From NCBI RefSeq assembly GCF_001908235.1, contig NZ_LGHK01000034.1:1-40160 (forward strand): DNA of 40,160 bases. The letters run 5' to 3'. A model generated the notes under the pieces. That model worked only from the letters and a program-made list of their open reading frames with translations. It did not search any database and had not been told where the DNA came from. Position numbers and translations under genes: made by a program. Shown here piece after piece: positions 27,974 to 36,250 of this stretch (positions are counted from its first letter, which is position 1; the number at the start of each line of letters is the position of its first letter). The stretch is from Bradyrhizobium sp. NAS96.2. GTDB taxonomy: Bacteria; Pseudomonadota; Alphaproteobacteria; Rhizobiales; Xanthobacteraceae.

Positions 27974-29431
27974 TTATGGAAGAACGAAGTGGTCGGTTGC
28001 GGACGCCACTTCTCCAAGACCGATGTCTGTGACGCGGAAAGTGACCGGCACAGACTTTTCCGCCTTTTCGTCGAACGGTGCCGTCACCAGCACGCGCATT
28101 TCGGTAGTCGTGTCGCGCGCAAGAACGATCATCGGTCGATCAGGGGTTACCGAGTCAGCGCCGACGACATGCAGCTTCGCATCAGCCGGACCGTCGACGT
28201 CGATCGCGATCACACGATCGAAGCCGCGCTTGTTGAGGAAACGCAGCGTGTATCCGTTGCGGATCGCCCCGTCGCTGAGCCGCACCGCGATCGGATTGCG
28301 GTCGTGTAGCACATTGACGTCGAGCAGAGTCCGCGACATCAAAGCGTAGAGCATCAGCGCGCAGACCAGGGTGATCAGGCCGGCATAGACGACCGTTCGG
28401 GCCCGAACCGGCTTGAAGATCTCTTCCTTGCCTGTGATGCGGCGCTGAACGTTGATGTCGTTGTCGTATCCGATCAGGCCGGTCTTGCGGCTGACCTTGG
28501 TCATGACGGCGTCGCAGGCATCGATGCACAGGCCGCACTGGATGCAGCCGAGCTGTGCACCATCGCGGATGTCGATGCCGGTCGGGCACACGGCGACACA
28601 CTGGTTGCAGTCGATGCAATCGCCCGCCTTCTCGCCGAGCGAGCGGATGTCAAACGCCTTCTTCACCGAGCAGCGCGGTTCGCCGCGATCATACTTGTAG
28701 GTGACGTTGAGCGCCCATTCGTCGGTCAGGGCCGCCTGAATTCGTGGCCATGGGCACATATAGACGCAGACCTGCTCGCGCATGTAGCCGGCCAGCAAGT
28801 AGGTCGACGCGGTCAGGATCGCGATCCAGGCATAGGCAACCGCCGGGGCCTGAAAGGTCGCCAGATCGCGCACCAGCGTCGGCGCATCGTCGAAATAGAG
28901 GACCCAGGCGCCGCCGGTCCACCAGGCAATCATCAGCCAGATCGCGTGCTTCAGCACACGGCGACCGGCGCGACGTGCAGTCATCGGTCCGGAATCGGCC
29001 TTCATCTGCGCGCGACGGTCGCCTTCGACCAGGCGCTCGACCGCATAGAACAGATCGGTCCAGACCGTCTGCGGACACAGATAGCCGCACCAGATTCGGC
29101 CGCCCAGGGCATTCATCAGAAACAGGGTCAGCGCGGCCAGCACCAACAGGCCGGTGAAGTAGTATACCTCCTGCGGCCACAGCTCGATGAAGAAGAAATA
29201 GAAGCGGCGGTCGGGAAAATCGATCAGCACCGCCTGGTCAGGTGCGCCGAGGCCGCGATTCCAGCGCACGAAGGGCAACAGGTAATAGATACCGAGACAA
29301 ACGGCCATCAGACGCCATTTGATCGAGCGAAACCGGCCCGAGACGCTCTGCGGGTACACCTTCTTGCGAGGCGCGTAGAGCGGCCCGTCTTCGTCGGTTA
29401 TGAGTTCATCAGGCGACACGGGCTTGTTCAT
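27974..29431 (-). CDS. fixG: cbb3 oxidase accessory ferredoxin-like protein FixG/CcoG
   Basis: A 485-residue membrane protein with several transmembrane helices and a central pair of 4Fe-4S motifs (CIDCNQCVAVCP and CIQCGLCIDAC). Additional cysteines occur in WCGYLCPQTVW and CVYMCPWPRIQ. The C-terminal part is a periplasmic beta domain. In the known pathway CcoG reduces Cu(II) to Cu(I) for cbb3 assembly. It heads the fixGHIS operon. A FixK-type box lies 55 nt upstream of its ATG. Confidence 0.96.
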   Translation of the reverse strand: MNKPVSPDELITDEDGPLYAPRKKVYPQSVSGRFRSIKWRLMAVCLGIYYLLPFVRWNRGLGAPDQAVLIDFPDRRFYFFFIELWPQEVYYFTGLLVLAALTLFLMNALGGRIWCGYLCPQTVWTDLFYAVERLVEGDRRAQMKADSGPMTARRAGRRVLKHAIWLMIAWWTGGAWVLYFDDAPTLVRDLATFQAPAVAYAWIAILTASTYLLAGYMREQVCVYMCPWPRIQAALTDEWALNVTYKYDRGEPRCSVKKAFDIRSLGEKAGDCIDCNQCVAVCPTGIDIRDGAQLGCIQCGLCIDACDAVMTKVSRKTGLIGYDNDINVQRRITGKEEIFKPVRARTVVYAGLITLVCALMLYALMSRTLLDVNVLHDRNPIAVRLSDGAIRNGYTLRFLNKRGFDRVIAIDVDGPADAKLHVVGADSVTPDRPMIVLARDTTTEMRVLVTAPFDEKAEKSVPVTFRVTDIGLGEVASATDHFVLP

Positions 29432-29486
29432 CGGTCTGCTCGAATGAGGCTACGATTGCAGCCTACATTCCTGCGGGAGACACGAA

Positions 29487-29500
29487 TTGACCTCGATCAA
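29487..29500. promoter_or_regulatory. FixK-type box of fixGHIS
   Basis: TTGACCTCGATCAA fits the FixK consensus and the FNR-like TTGAN6TCAA core. It is located 55 nt upstream of the fixG start codon, the normal region for class II activation. Confidence 0.8.
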
Positions 29501-29526
29501 CGGTCCCGGGATAGGCCCGGCGGCGG

Positions 29527-30399
29527 CTACTTGCCGCCACCCAGCGAGTGCACATAGACCGCCAGCGCCTTGACGGTGACCGGGTCGAGCCGGCCGACCC
29601 AAGCCGGCATGACGCCTGCGCGGCCGTTGGTGATGGTCTCGACCAGCGTCTCCTCGTCGGAGCCATAGAGCCAGATCTTGTCGGTCAGGTTCGGCGCACC
29701 GAGCTCCTGGTTGCCTTTGCCGTTGTCGCCATGGCAACTCGTGCAGTTCTCCGTGAAAATCTTCTTTCCCGCGGAAGCGTCGAACTTCGGCGCGGTCGGG
29801 AGGCCGGAGAGCGAACGGACATAATTGGCGACGGTAACGATCTCGTCCTTCTTCAGAACCCCGTCCCGACCGAACGCGAGCATTTGCCCTTCATGCGTCT
29901 TTGCGTGCCCCGAGCGCGCGCCGAACTGGATCGTCTGCATGATCTGGTCGAGCGAGCCGCCCCACAGCCAGTCGTCATCGTTCAGGTTGGGGAACCCCTT
30001 CGCGCCAGCGCCGCCGCTACCATGACAAGGCGCGCAATTGTCGGCAAACACGGTCTTGCCACGTGCGCGAGCCAACGCCAGCAGGGCGGGATCCTTCTCG
30101 ATATCGGCGAGGGACGCGCTGCCGAGCACCGCCATCTTCTCGCCGCGCAGCTTCTCGAGATCGGCAAGGTCGGTGACGACGCTCGCACGGGTCGAATACT
30201 GGAACAAGCCGGTCGTGTAGCCCGAGACCAGCGGCCAGGCCGGGTAGACGACCCAGTAGCCGATTGCCCAGATGATCGTCGCATAGAACGTCAGGACCCA
30301 CCACCGCGGCAGCGGCGTATTGAGCTCCTTGATGCCGTCCCACTCGTGACCGGTCGTGCTACGGCCGGACACGCGGTCAATCTCGTTGTGCTCGCTCAT
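29527..30399 (-). CDS. fixP: cbb3 oxidase dihaem cytochrome c subunit FixP/CcoP
   Basis: A 290-residue subunit. One transmembrane helix near residues 33-56 (WVLTFYATIIWAIGYWVVYP) anchors it. Two CXXCH haem c sites follow, CAPCH (residues 122-126) and CTSCH (219-223). It accepts electrons from soluble cytochrome c and passes them to FixO and the binuclear centre in FixN. It starts 6 nt after fixQ and ends the fixNOQP set. Confidence 0.97.
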   Translation of the reverse strand: MSEHNEIDRVSGRSTTGHEWDGIKELNTPLPRWWVLTFYATIIWAIGYWVVYPAWPLVSGYTTGLFQYSTRASVVTDLADLEKLRGEKMAVLGSASLADIEKDPALLALARARGKTVFADNCAPCHGSGGAGAKGFPNLNDDDWLWGGSLDQIMQTIQFGARSGHAKTHEGQMLAFGRDGVLKKDEIVTVANYVRSLSGLPTAPKFDASAGKKIFTENCTSCHGDNGKGNQELGAPNLTDKIWLYGSDEETLVETITNGRAGVMPAWVGRLDPVTVKALAVYVHSLGGGK

Positions 30400-30405
30400 G
30401 ATCGT

Positions 30406-30570
30406 TCAGTCCTCACGCAGCGGCATGCGAGCTGCGGCGTCGAATTGAGTCTTGTTGCGAGGCCAAAGCGCGTAGGCGACGATGGCGATGAAGATTCCGA
30501 CAAAGACGGGGGTCCAGAGCGTGCCGACCAGGCTCGACGCAAAATTCTCGACTTGAATGATTGCTTTCAT
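30406..30570 (-). CDS. fixQ: cbb3 oxidase subunit FixQ/CcoQ
   Basis: A 54-residue protein with a single transmembrane helix (LWTPVFVGIFIAIVAYALW) and a short charged tail ending RMPLRED. CcoQ stabilises the oxidase and its interaction with CcoP. The ATG at 30568-30570 follows the fixO stop codon by 10 nt. It is identified from size, topology and position between fixO and fixP. Confidence 0.92.
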   Translation of the reverse strand: MKAIIQVENFASSLVGTLWTPVFVGIFIAIVAYALWPRNKTQFDAAARMPLRED

Positions 30571-30580
30571 GCTCGTGCCC

Positions 30581-31315
30581 TCAGCGCAGGTTGGCTTTTT
30601 CGTTGTAGAGCTTGAAGTCGACGAGCGTGCCGAGCATCTGCAGATAGGCGATCAGTGCGTCGAGTTCGGTCGGATTACCGGCCTTGCCGTCGAAGTTTCG
30701 GACCAAGGCTTTCGGATAACGCTTCTGGAACGCGTCAGAGCCCGGACTGTCGGGATCGGTCTGCGCCTTCAAATCGGCGGCCGCGTTCGCGATCTGCTCG
30801 TCCGTATAGGGCACACCGACCGCGCGGCTCGTCCGCAGATGGGCCGCGATATCAGATGGATCGATCTCGGTCTTCGCGAGCGAAGGGTACCCCGGCATCA
30901 CCGATTGCGGGACGATCGACCGCGGATTGATCAGGTGAGTGACGTGCCAATCGTCGGAATACTTGCCGCCGACACGCGCGAGATCCGGCCCGGTTCGCTT
31001 GGAGCCCCACTGGAACGGATGATCGTACATGCTTTCCGCGGCGAGCGAATAATGGCCATAACGCTCGACCTCGTCGCGGAGCGGCCGGATCATCTGCGAG
31101 TGGCAGAGATAGCAACCCTCGCGGACATAGATGTTGCGACCGGCAAGCTCGAGCGGCGTGTAGGGTCGTACCCCGTCGACCACCTCGATCGTGCTCTTCA
31201 GGTAGAACAGCGGCGTGATCTCGACGAGCCCGCCGATGGCAATGACGACGAGAATGCCGACGATCAGGATAATCGAGTTCTTCTCAAAGATCTTGTGTCG
31301 ATTCCAGAGAGACAT
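30581..31315 (-). CDS. fixO: cbb3 oxidase monohaem cytochrome c subunit FixO/CcoO
   Basis: A 244-residue subunit with an N-terminal transmembrane helix ([19 protein letters not shown]) and one haem c motif, GCYLCHSQ (Cys68, Cys71, His72). The segments [20 protein letters not shown] and [16 protein letters not shown] are characteristic of CcoO. It passes electrons to FixN. The ATG at 31315 follows the fixN stop codon by 8 nt; the frame stays open further upstream but overlaps fixN. Confidence 0.97.
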   Translation of the reverse strand: MSLWNRHKIFEKNSIILIVGILVVIAIGGLVEITPLFYLKSTIEVVDGVRPYTPLELAGRNIYVREGCYLCHSQMIRPLRDEVERYGHYSLAAESMYDHPFQWGSKRTGPDLARVGGKYSDDWHVTHLINPRSIVPQSVMPGYPSLAKTEIDPSDIAAHLRTSRAVGVPYTDEQIANAAADLKAQTDPDSPGSDAFQKRYPKALVRNFDGKAGNPTELDALIAYLQMLGTLVDFKLYNEKANLR

Positions 31316-31323
31316 TGGGCGAC

Positions 31324-32976
31324 CTATTCGGCAGGCTGAAGGGCACCGGCGCCCTCGGTTTCGCTGGCTTGACCGGCGTTGACCGTCATCCAGAGATTGA
31401 AGGCCATGATCAGGGCACCGATCAGGAACAGCGCGCCACCGGCGGCACGGATGATGTAGAAGGGGTGCATGGCCTCGACGGATTCGATGAAGGAGTATTC
31501 GAGGAAGCCGAGCGAGGTGTAGGCACGCCACATCAGGCCCTGCAGGATTCCCGACACCCACATCGCGGAAATGTAGAGCACGATGCCGATGGTCGAGATC
31601 CAGAAGTGCCAGTTGACGAGCTTCAGGCTGTAGAGCTGGCGATTCCACAGCCAGGGCACCAGGCAGTAGAGCGCGCCGAACGAGACGAAGCCGACCCAAC
31701 CGAGCGCACCCGAATGCACATGCCCGATGGTCCAGTCAGTATAGTGGCTCAGCGAATTGACCACCTTGATCGACATCATCGGGCCTTCGAAGGTCGACAT
31801 GCCGTAGAAGGCGACCGACACCACCATCATTCTGAGCACCGGATCTGTACGCAGCTTGTCCCAGGCTCCCGACAGCGTCATCAGGCCGTTGATCATGCCA
31901 CCCCAGGACGGCATCCAGAGCATGATCGAGAAGGTCATGCCGAGCGTCTGCGCCCAGTCCGGCAGCGCCGTGTAATGCAGATGATGCGGGCCGGCCCAGA
32001 TGTAGAGGAAGATCAGCGCCCAGAAGTGGATGATCGACAGCCGATAGGAATAGACCGGACGATCCGCCCGCTTCGGGATGAAGTAGTACATGATCGCCAG
32101 GAATCCGGCGGTCAGGAAGAAGCCGACCGCGTTGTGGCCGTACCACCACTGGAACATCGCGTCCTGCACGCCACCCCAGGCAATGTAGGACTTCGAGCCG
32201 AGGAAGGAGACCGGCAATGCGGGATTGTTGCCGAGATGGAGCACCGCAATCGTGATAATGAACGCGAGGTAGAACCAGTTGGCGACGAAAATATGCGGTT
32301 CCTTGCGCTTCACCAGCGTCATTAGGAACACGAGCAGATACGTCACCCAGACAATCGTCAGCCAGAGGTCGGCGTACCATTCCGGCTCTGCGTATTCCTT
32401 CGACTGGGTGACACCGAGCAGGTAGCCCGTGCCGGCGATCAGGATGAAGAAGTTATAGCCCACCACCACGAACCAGGGTGAAAGGTCGCCTGCTAGGCGC
32501 GTGCGGCAGGTCTTCTGCACGACGTAGAATGAGGTCGCGATCAGGACGTTGCCGCCGAACGCGAAGATCACGGCAGACGTATGCAGCGGCCGCAGGCGGC
32601 CGAAAGTTGTCCAGGGCAGATCGAGATTGAGCGCAGGCCATGCCAGCTGCATCGCAATGATCAAGCCGACCGTGAAGCCCGCAATACCCCAGAACATCGC
32701 CATGGCGGACGCGAACTTGATCGGTCCGAAATTGTAGTTGGGGCGTCCACCGATCTCCGCCGGAGGCAATTCGGCCGGACGGTCGAGATAGCGGTTGCCA
32801 ATCACCACCACGGAGATCACGCTGGCGGCGCAAGCAAGCGCCGCGTGAAAGCTGAACGCCTGATCATGCCCCATCGCCGTGCCGAGAAAGCAGACGAAGG
32901 CAAAAACCGCGAGTCCTGACGCCAAGCCGGCTTCACCCATCGTCATGGACTTTGCAGCGGAAGATGGACTTGTCAT
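31324..32976 (-). CDS. fixN: cbb3-type cytochrome c oxidase catalytic subunit FixN/CcoN
   Basis: A 550-residue haem-copper oxidase subunit I of the C family, with about twelve transmembrane helices. The haem b/CuB region is seen as [16 protein letters not shown], then [15 protein letters not shown], and the last haem ligand segment [14 protein letters not shown]. The high oxygen affinity of cbb3 supports respiration under microoxic conditions. Its ATG overlaps the stop codon of the upstream DUF6455 gene by 4 nt, so translation is likely coupled. Confidence 0.98.
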   Translation of the reverse strand: MTSPSSAAKSMTMGEAGLASGLAVFAFVCFLGTAMGHDQAFSFHAALACAASVISVVVIGNRYLDRPAELPPAEIGGRPNYNFGPIKFASAMAMFWGIAGFTVGLIIAMQLAWPALNLDLPWTTFGRLRPLHTSAVIFAFGGNVLIATSFYVVQKTCRTRLAGDLSPWFVVVGYNFFILIAGTGYLLGVTQSKEYAEPEWYADLWLTIVWVTYLLVFLMTLVKRKEPHIFVANWFYLAFIITIAVLHLGNNPALPVSFLGSKSYIAWGGVQDAMFQWWYGHNAVGFFLTAGFLAIMYYFIPKRADRPVYSYRLSIIHFWALIFLYIWAGPHHLHYTALPDWAQTLGMTFSIMLWMPSWGGMINGLMTLSGAWDKLRTDPVLRMMVVSVAFYGMSTFEGPMMSIKVVNSLSHYTDWTIGHVHSGALGWVGFVSFGALYCLVPWLWNRQLYSLKLVNWHFWISTIGIVLYISAMWVSGILQGLMWRAYTSLGFLEYSFIESVEAMHPFYIIRAAGGALFLIGALIMAFNLWMTVNAGQASETEGAGALQPAE

Positions 32977-33476
32977 GTGGAGGCTTTCTTTGGGGACGAT
33001 GACGATGACTCCATGGAAACCACAATCTCGCTGGCAGCAGCTTGATCGGCATCAATTCCTGCGCCATACCGCTCTGAGCTGACGTCGCGGGTCAGCGCAA
33101 CCAGGGTCAATTCGTTCGGACAGTATTTGGCCGGACTAGCTCGCCTTTCCCGCGCAATATCGGCTGCACAGCGCGTCGTTTCGCGGCAAAGGCCACACAC
33201 CCGCTGCAGGTCGCGCAGCACATCGCTGTTGGACGATGCGAGCGCTTCTTCTGACAAGCCTGCATGCTCGAGACGCTTCCTAAGCAGCTCAGGGGAGCCT
33301 CGGCGGCGGGCGAGCGCTCGAAGATCCGACGTAGGAAGATTGAGCTCGTGAGCAATCTCATCGACCTCCCGCGCGCTCATCGAATCGAATTCGTGTTGAC
33401 GGACGAGAAACGCTCGCAAGCGGCTCAGGAGACTCTCAAATTGTGGCGAGCTATTGCTGTCTGATCGATCGGCCAT
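32973..33476 (-). CDS. DUF6455-type protein preceding fixN
   Basis: A 167-residue soluble protein. The helical N-terminal part includes [22 protein letters not shown]. The C-terminal part has a cysteine cluster, [15 protein letters not shown] followed by [15 protein letters not shown], which resembles DUF6455 proteins and could bind a metal or Fe-S cluster. AGGGG lies 7 nt before the ATG. The stop codon overlaps the fixN start (ATGA), and the only FixK-type box before fixNOQP lies upstream of this gene, so it is the first gene of the oxidase operon. A role in oxidase assembly or redox sensing is inference. Confidence 0.8.
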   Translation of the reverse strand: MADRSDSNSSPQFESLLSRLRAFLVRQHEFDSMSAREVDEIAHELNLPTSDLRALARRRGSPELLRKRLEHAGLSEEALASSNSDVLRDLQRVCGLCRETTRCAADIARERRASPAKYCPNELTLVALTRDVSSERYGAGIDADQAAASEIVVSMESSSSSPKKAST

Positions 33477-33524
33477 TTCCGCACCCCTTTCGACTAAGCT
33501 TAAATGGATCGCCGCGAACGCTGA

Positions 33525-33538
33525 TTGACGTGGATCAA
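33525..33538. promoter_or_regulatory. FixK-type box of the DUF6455-fixNOQP operon
   Basis: TTGACGTGGATCAA fits the FixK consensus, 48 nt upstream of the DUF6455 start codon. No further box was seen in the 4-nt overlap region before fixN. Confidence 0.8.
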
Positions 33539-33575
33539 GCGCGCCGCCGCGCCAGTTAACGTGTCGTCTGGATGA

Positions 33576-33803
33576 TTAGCCGCCCCATGCGGTGGCCGAT
33601 GCTGACGGCATGCGAAGCTCCATGGAATCCGCGAAGATCGTCCAATCGCGGATACCCTTCTGTCTGCAGAAGTCGGCCTCGGCCAGCTGCGCCGCCGCGG
33701 AGAGGGACGCAGCATCGACCTTGAACGCAGCCTGGCAGGCGCGATGTTCATGGCCGGTATCGTCGCAAACGGTCTTGATGAAACGAACGTCAAATGATGG
33801 CAT
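33576..33803 (-). CDS. Small protein of unknown function (75 residues)
   Basis: The frame starts MPSFDVRFIKTVCDDTGHEH, has a mostly helical, Ala-rich middle (AASLSAAAQLAEADFCRQKG) and ends DWTIFADSMELRMPSASATA with a short tail. GAGGGG is located about 5 nt before the ATG, which selects this start over a longer frame from 33848. A FixK-type box lies 63 nt upstream. Two cysteines and a histidine pair (CDDTGHEHRAC) near the N-terminus could bind a metal. No family is recognised. Confidence 0.65.
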   Translation of the reverse strand: MPSFDVRFIKTVCDDTGHEHRACQAAFKVDAASLSAAAQLAEADFCRQKGIRDWTIFADSMELRMPSASATAWGG

Positions 33804-33866
33804 GGCACCCCTCGCGTGGGCTGATTCCTTGATTGCCGAAGCTGCCATCCAAGCGGGGTGCCGGCT

Positions 33867-33880
33867 TTGATCTTTCGCAA
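33867..33880. promoter_or_regulatory. FixK-type box (75-residue protein)
   Basis: TTGATCTTTCGCAA fits TTG(A/C)-N6-(T/G)CAA with the less common GCAA half. It is 63 nt upstream of the ATG at 33803. Confidence 0.55.
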
Positions 33881-33927
33881 CGAAATGCCGGCGAGACGCA
33901 TCGAAATGCCTGCGACGCTCGTCGGCG

Positions 33928-34137
33928 CTATTTGCGGAGAGACTTCTCGTGCGGGGTTGTCGGCCGGGTCGACGGCATCGGCGTTATCCTGCCGCTAACG
34001 GTCGATCCGGACGCGGCAATTGCAAAGCCAACGATAGCGCAGACCGTAAGCAGCGTCGCGGCGAAGCCCAAGATATCCGCGCCGATCGTTGCGATCACAG
34101 CCACCAGGATCAGCCAACCTACGAGGCTAACGGTCAC
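33928..34137 (-). CDS. Small two-span membrane protein downstream of the CBS-BON gene
   Basis: A 69-residue protein consisting of two hydrophobic stretches (VSLVGWLILVAVIATIGADI and FAATLLTVCAIVGFAIAASG) and a basic tail. A GTG start overlaps the stop codon of the CBS-BON gene (GTGA), so it is co-translated. No known family is claimed; it may sit in the membrane with the CBS-BON protein, which is inference from the overlap. Confidence 0.65.
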   Translation of the reverse strand: MTVSLVGWLILVAVIATIGADILGFAATLLTVCAIVGFAIAASGSTVSGRITPMPSTRPTTPHEKSLRK

Positions 34138-34883
34138 CCTGCCGTCTCCCTCGCTGCTTTCGCAGCGGCCGCCCGCTCGTCTTCCGCGGATTGGATATAG
34201 AAACCCGAATAGGTGTCGACGTAACAGAGGTGGTCATGCACCTCCTTGACGCCGGCAGCGTTCTCGGCGGCCACGATGGCCGCCTGCCTCGCCCGCTCGT
34301 CCATAATGATCCCGCGGAGGTGCACCACGCCGTTGTAAACTGAGACCTGCAGACCGAGCGGACACCAATTTGCAGAATCGAGCGCGCGCACGATGCGATC
34401 ATGGATGTGTTTGTCATCCGCCGTGGGATCGGGAATCTCGTGAGCGACAGACGCAACCGCCCGCAGCAGATCGGAACGTGTAACAATACCCACGAGCTGC
34501 CCATCGCGCATCACCGGCAGCCGCTTGATGCTCTTCTTCTCCATGAGTTCAACCAGGTCGGGCAGAGGCGTTTCTTCGGTCACGGTGATGGGATCATACG
34601 ACATGATCTCTCCGACCTTCCGCCCGCGTTCGTGGACAAAGTCCGTCGCTGCACTGCCCGAACCAAGGAAGAACTGAAGCCAGCGAGGGCGGCGACGCTG
34701 CGTGCCGATCTCGCTCCGGCGCAGGAAGTCGCTTTCCGACAGGATGCCGACCAACCTTCCGGCCCCATCGACCACCGGTAGGCCGCTGACGTGGCGCTCC
34801 ATCATCAGCTTGGCGGCATCGAGAATCGATGTTTCGGCACCGACGGTGATGACGTGTCTTGCCATGATCTGATGCGCGCGCAT
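34134..34883 (-). CDS. CBS-domain pair with C-terminal BON domain
   Basis: A 249-residue protein. The first CBS domain spans about residues 8-60 (TVGAETSILDAAKLMMERHV, LPVVDGAGRLVGILSESDFL). The second spans about 90-145 (PITVTEETPLPDLVELMEKK, LPVMRDGQLVGIVTRSDLL). A BON domain follows at about 153-225 (HIHDRIVRALDSA, VYNGVVHLRGII). CBS pairs bind adenosyl nucleotides, and BON domains often contact membranes, so it may sense energy status. The ATG at 34883 has GGGAGAA 7 nt upstream. A FixK-type box lies 57 nt upstream, and a small membrane protein follows in a 4-nt overlap. Confidence 0.9.
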   Translation of the reverse strand: MRAHQIMARHVITVGAETSILDAAKLMMERHVSGLPVVDGAGRLVGILSESDFLRRSEIGTQRRRPRWLQFFLGSGSAATDFVHERGRKVGEIMSYDPITVTEETPLPDLVELMEKKSIKRLPVMRDGQLVGIVTRSDLLRAVASVAHEIPDPTADDKHIHDRIVRALDSANWCPLGLQVSVYNGVVHLRGIIMDERARQAAIVAAENAAGVKEVHDHLCYVDTYSGFYIQSAEDERAAAAKAARETAG

Positions 34884-34940
34884 TGCGGCTTCTCCCTTCA
34901 ACGCTTGGCAGCAAGCTCACATCAAATCGGTCCATTCATT

Positions 34941-34954
34941 TTGATCTTCCTCAA
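34941..34954. promoter_or_regulatory. FixK-type box of the CBS-BON operon
   Basis: TTGATCTTCCTCAA fits the consensus, 57 nt upstream of the CBS-BON ATG on the minus strand. It is 9 nt from a second box at 34964-34977 that points to the plus strand. Confidence 0.7.
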
Positions 34955-34963
34955 CGCCCGCAA

Positions 34964-34977
34964 TTGACAGAGATCAA
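34964..34977. promoter_or_regulatory. FixK-type box (plus-strand small ORF)
   Basis: TTGACAGAGATCAA fits the consensus, 51 nt upstream of the ATG at 35029. With the adjacent box it forms a divergent pair of operators. Confidence 0.65.
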
Positions 34978-35028
34978 GGCACAGCAGCCTCTGACCGGAG
35001 ACATGGCCCCTGTCAGGAGAAGAAAATC

Positions 35029-35175
35029 ATGCTGCAGAGTCTGCTCGTCTCGACCGGAGTGCTCGCGATCATTGTCGCGACCTTGGCCCGGATGGCCTTG
35101 CCGGCACGGCATCGCCTGCTCAGGGAGCCTGCAAGATCAGGTACGCTGCCACCCCGTTGTCGCCGGCCGTTCTAG
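35029..35175 (+). CDS. Possible 48-residue membrane peptide
   Basis: The frame begins MLQSLLVSTGVLAIIVATLA, one hydrophobic helix at the N-terminus, followed by a strongly basic tail (RHRLLREPARSG and a CRRPF end). AGGAGA is 8 nt upstream of the ATG. A FixK-type box lies 51 nt upstream, the usual spacing in this region. It is too short for family recognition. The spacing and ribosome binding site are the main arguments that it is real. Confidence 0.5.
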   Translation: MLQSLLVSTGVLAIIVATLARMALPARHRLLREPARSGTLPPRCRRPF

Positions 35176-35209
35176 CTCGCTCGAGCCGGCTGGTCCGCCT
35201 CCAGAATTT

Positions 35210-35223
35210 TTGATCTGCGTCAA
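35210..35223. promoter_or_regulatory. FixK-type box (zinc-ribbon-like gene)
   Basis: TTGATCTGCGTCAA fits the consensus, 52 nt upstream of the ATG at 35276. Confidence 0.65.
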
Positions 35224-35275
35224 TACGGAGCGGTGGGCCGCGGCTAGAAAATGGCCGGGCGTCGGGATCGTGCAA

Positions 35276-35470
35276 ATGGCAGACGTAAGGGCTTGGCGCC
35301 CCATTCTCTTCTTGTGTCCAAATACCGGTGATCGAGTCCAGGGCCTGCTTCCCGACGACACGTCCGAACCTGCGGCCGACGATCTTCGCTCGATCTCCTG
35401 CGCAGCGTGCGACAGCATCCATTTCATCAATCTACGAACCGGGGCAGTCATCGGGCCCAAGCGTGTTTAG
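35276..35470 (+). CDS. Small zinc-ribbon-like protein (64 residues)
   Basis: The frame starts MADVRAWRPILFLCPNTGDR and contains a second cysteine pair, ISCAACDSIHFINLRTGAVI. One cysteine in CPNTG plus the CxxC in CAAC suggest a small metal-binding or ribbon fold, although a classical two-by-CxxC ribbon would need one more cysteine. Small proteins with a CPNTG...CxxC...HxxNxxTG pattern are common in Bradyrhizobium-type genomes as uncharacterised proteins. A FixK-type box lies 52 nt upstream. The frame remains open upstream, but the box and the conserved-looking start support this ATG. Confidence 0.65.
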   Translation: MADVRAWRPILFLCPNTGDRVQGLLPDDTSEPAADDLRSISCAACDSIHFINLRTGAVIGPKRV

Positions 35471-35505
35471 GTTAATCGTCAAAAGCCCGCGCAGAGACGA
35501 TCAAG

Positions 35506-35519
35506 TTGACACACATCAA
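35506..35519. promoter_or_regulatory. FixK-type box (phasin-like gene)
   Basis: TTGACACACATCAA fits the consensus, 57 nt upstream of the ATG at 35577. Confidence 0.75.
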
Positions 35520-35576
35520 CCCACAAGCGCCGCCCGCATGGGAAACAAGGCTTCCCCTCAACGAAGGATGCCGAAC

Positions 35577-35933
35577 ATGACAGACCGTAGCGAAGCCCGT
35601 CCCGTCGCTGACGCCATCCAGAGCTGTGCGAAACGGGCGATGGCCATGCAGTCGCAGTTCTCGGAAAGGCTGATCGAAGCGAACCAGCACTGGTTCGAGC
35701 AGATTCAGATCGAGTCAAATGAGGCTTGGGAGCTGTTCCGCAGGTTCAACTCCACTGCGTCCGTGGCAGAGAAGATTGCGGCTCTGCAAGACTGGGCCAG
35801 GGGCGTCACGGCGCGCAGCGCACAGGATGCGACCTACGCGATCGAGACCGCGCGTTCGCTGGGCACCATCGAGCTGAACGTCTTCGGACGACGGACCGCT
35901 GGTGCTGACGAGGCGGCTCAGAAGGCTGCCTGA
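35577..35933 (+). CDS. Phasin-like protein
   Basis: A 118-residue, mostly helical protein resembling the phasin 2 family. Segments such as CAKRAMAMQSQFSERLIEAN, WELFRRFNSTASVAEKIAAL and WARGVTARSAQDATYAIETA are the usual amphipathic helices. Phasins coat polyhydroxyalkanoate granules and affect their number and size. GAAGGA lies 8 nt before the ATG at 35577. A FixK-type box lies 57 nt upstream, linking storage polymer handling to low oxygen. The small gene at 35935 follows within 1 nt of the stop codon. Confidence 0.78.
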   Translation: MTDRSEARPVADAIQSCAKRAMAMQSQFSERLIEANQHWFEQIQIESNEAWELFRRFNSTASVAEKIAALQDWARGVTARSAQDATYAIETARSLGTIELNVFGRRTAGADEAAQKAA

Positions 35934-35934
35934 C

Positions 35935-36162
35935 GTGCCGACACGCGATGCTCCAGGGCGCCCGGAGGCCGGCGCCAGCGAGACATGGGAGGGTGTCGCC
36001 ATCGCCCCCTTCGATCGAGACCTTGAGCTCGCCGTCATCGAAGGTAACGCCATTCACACGCTCGTCTTTCCCTGCCGCCGCATCCTGGGCGGCTGGGTAA
36101 AGGCGGGGAGCGCCGAGCGCATCGCGGTACAGCCGACGCATTGGCGCGCCTGGGTCAAATAG
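35935..36162 (+). CDS. Small protein of an unnamed family, paralogue of the gene at 24690
   Basis: A 75-residue protein with GTG start. The core [31 protein letters not shown] and PTHWRAWVK aligns with the gene at 24690-24935: about half of the aligned positions are identical by eye. No membrane segment or catalytic motif is visible; the aromatic Trp residues, the FPC cysteine and the PTHWR motif are the conserved features. It follows the phasin-like gene by 1 nt and is likely co-transcribed with it. It ends 88 nt before fixL. Confidence 0.68.
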   Translation: MPTRDAPGRPEAGASETWEGVAIAPFDRDLELAVIEGNAIHTLVFPCRRILGGWVKAGSAERIAVQPTHWRAWVK

Positions 36163-36250
36163 ACCGGGGCCTCGCGAGCAGAGCGAACGGTGGCCTCGAG
36201 CGCCCAGACGCTGTAGTATCGGGCAGTTTGAGGGCTTTGCCCGGGGGAAT

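Noticed and set aside
35120..35460. Minus-strand frames opposite the zinc-ribbon-like gene
   Set aside because: No ribosome binding site or domain, and the plus-strand gene has both an operator and a recognisable cysteine pattern.
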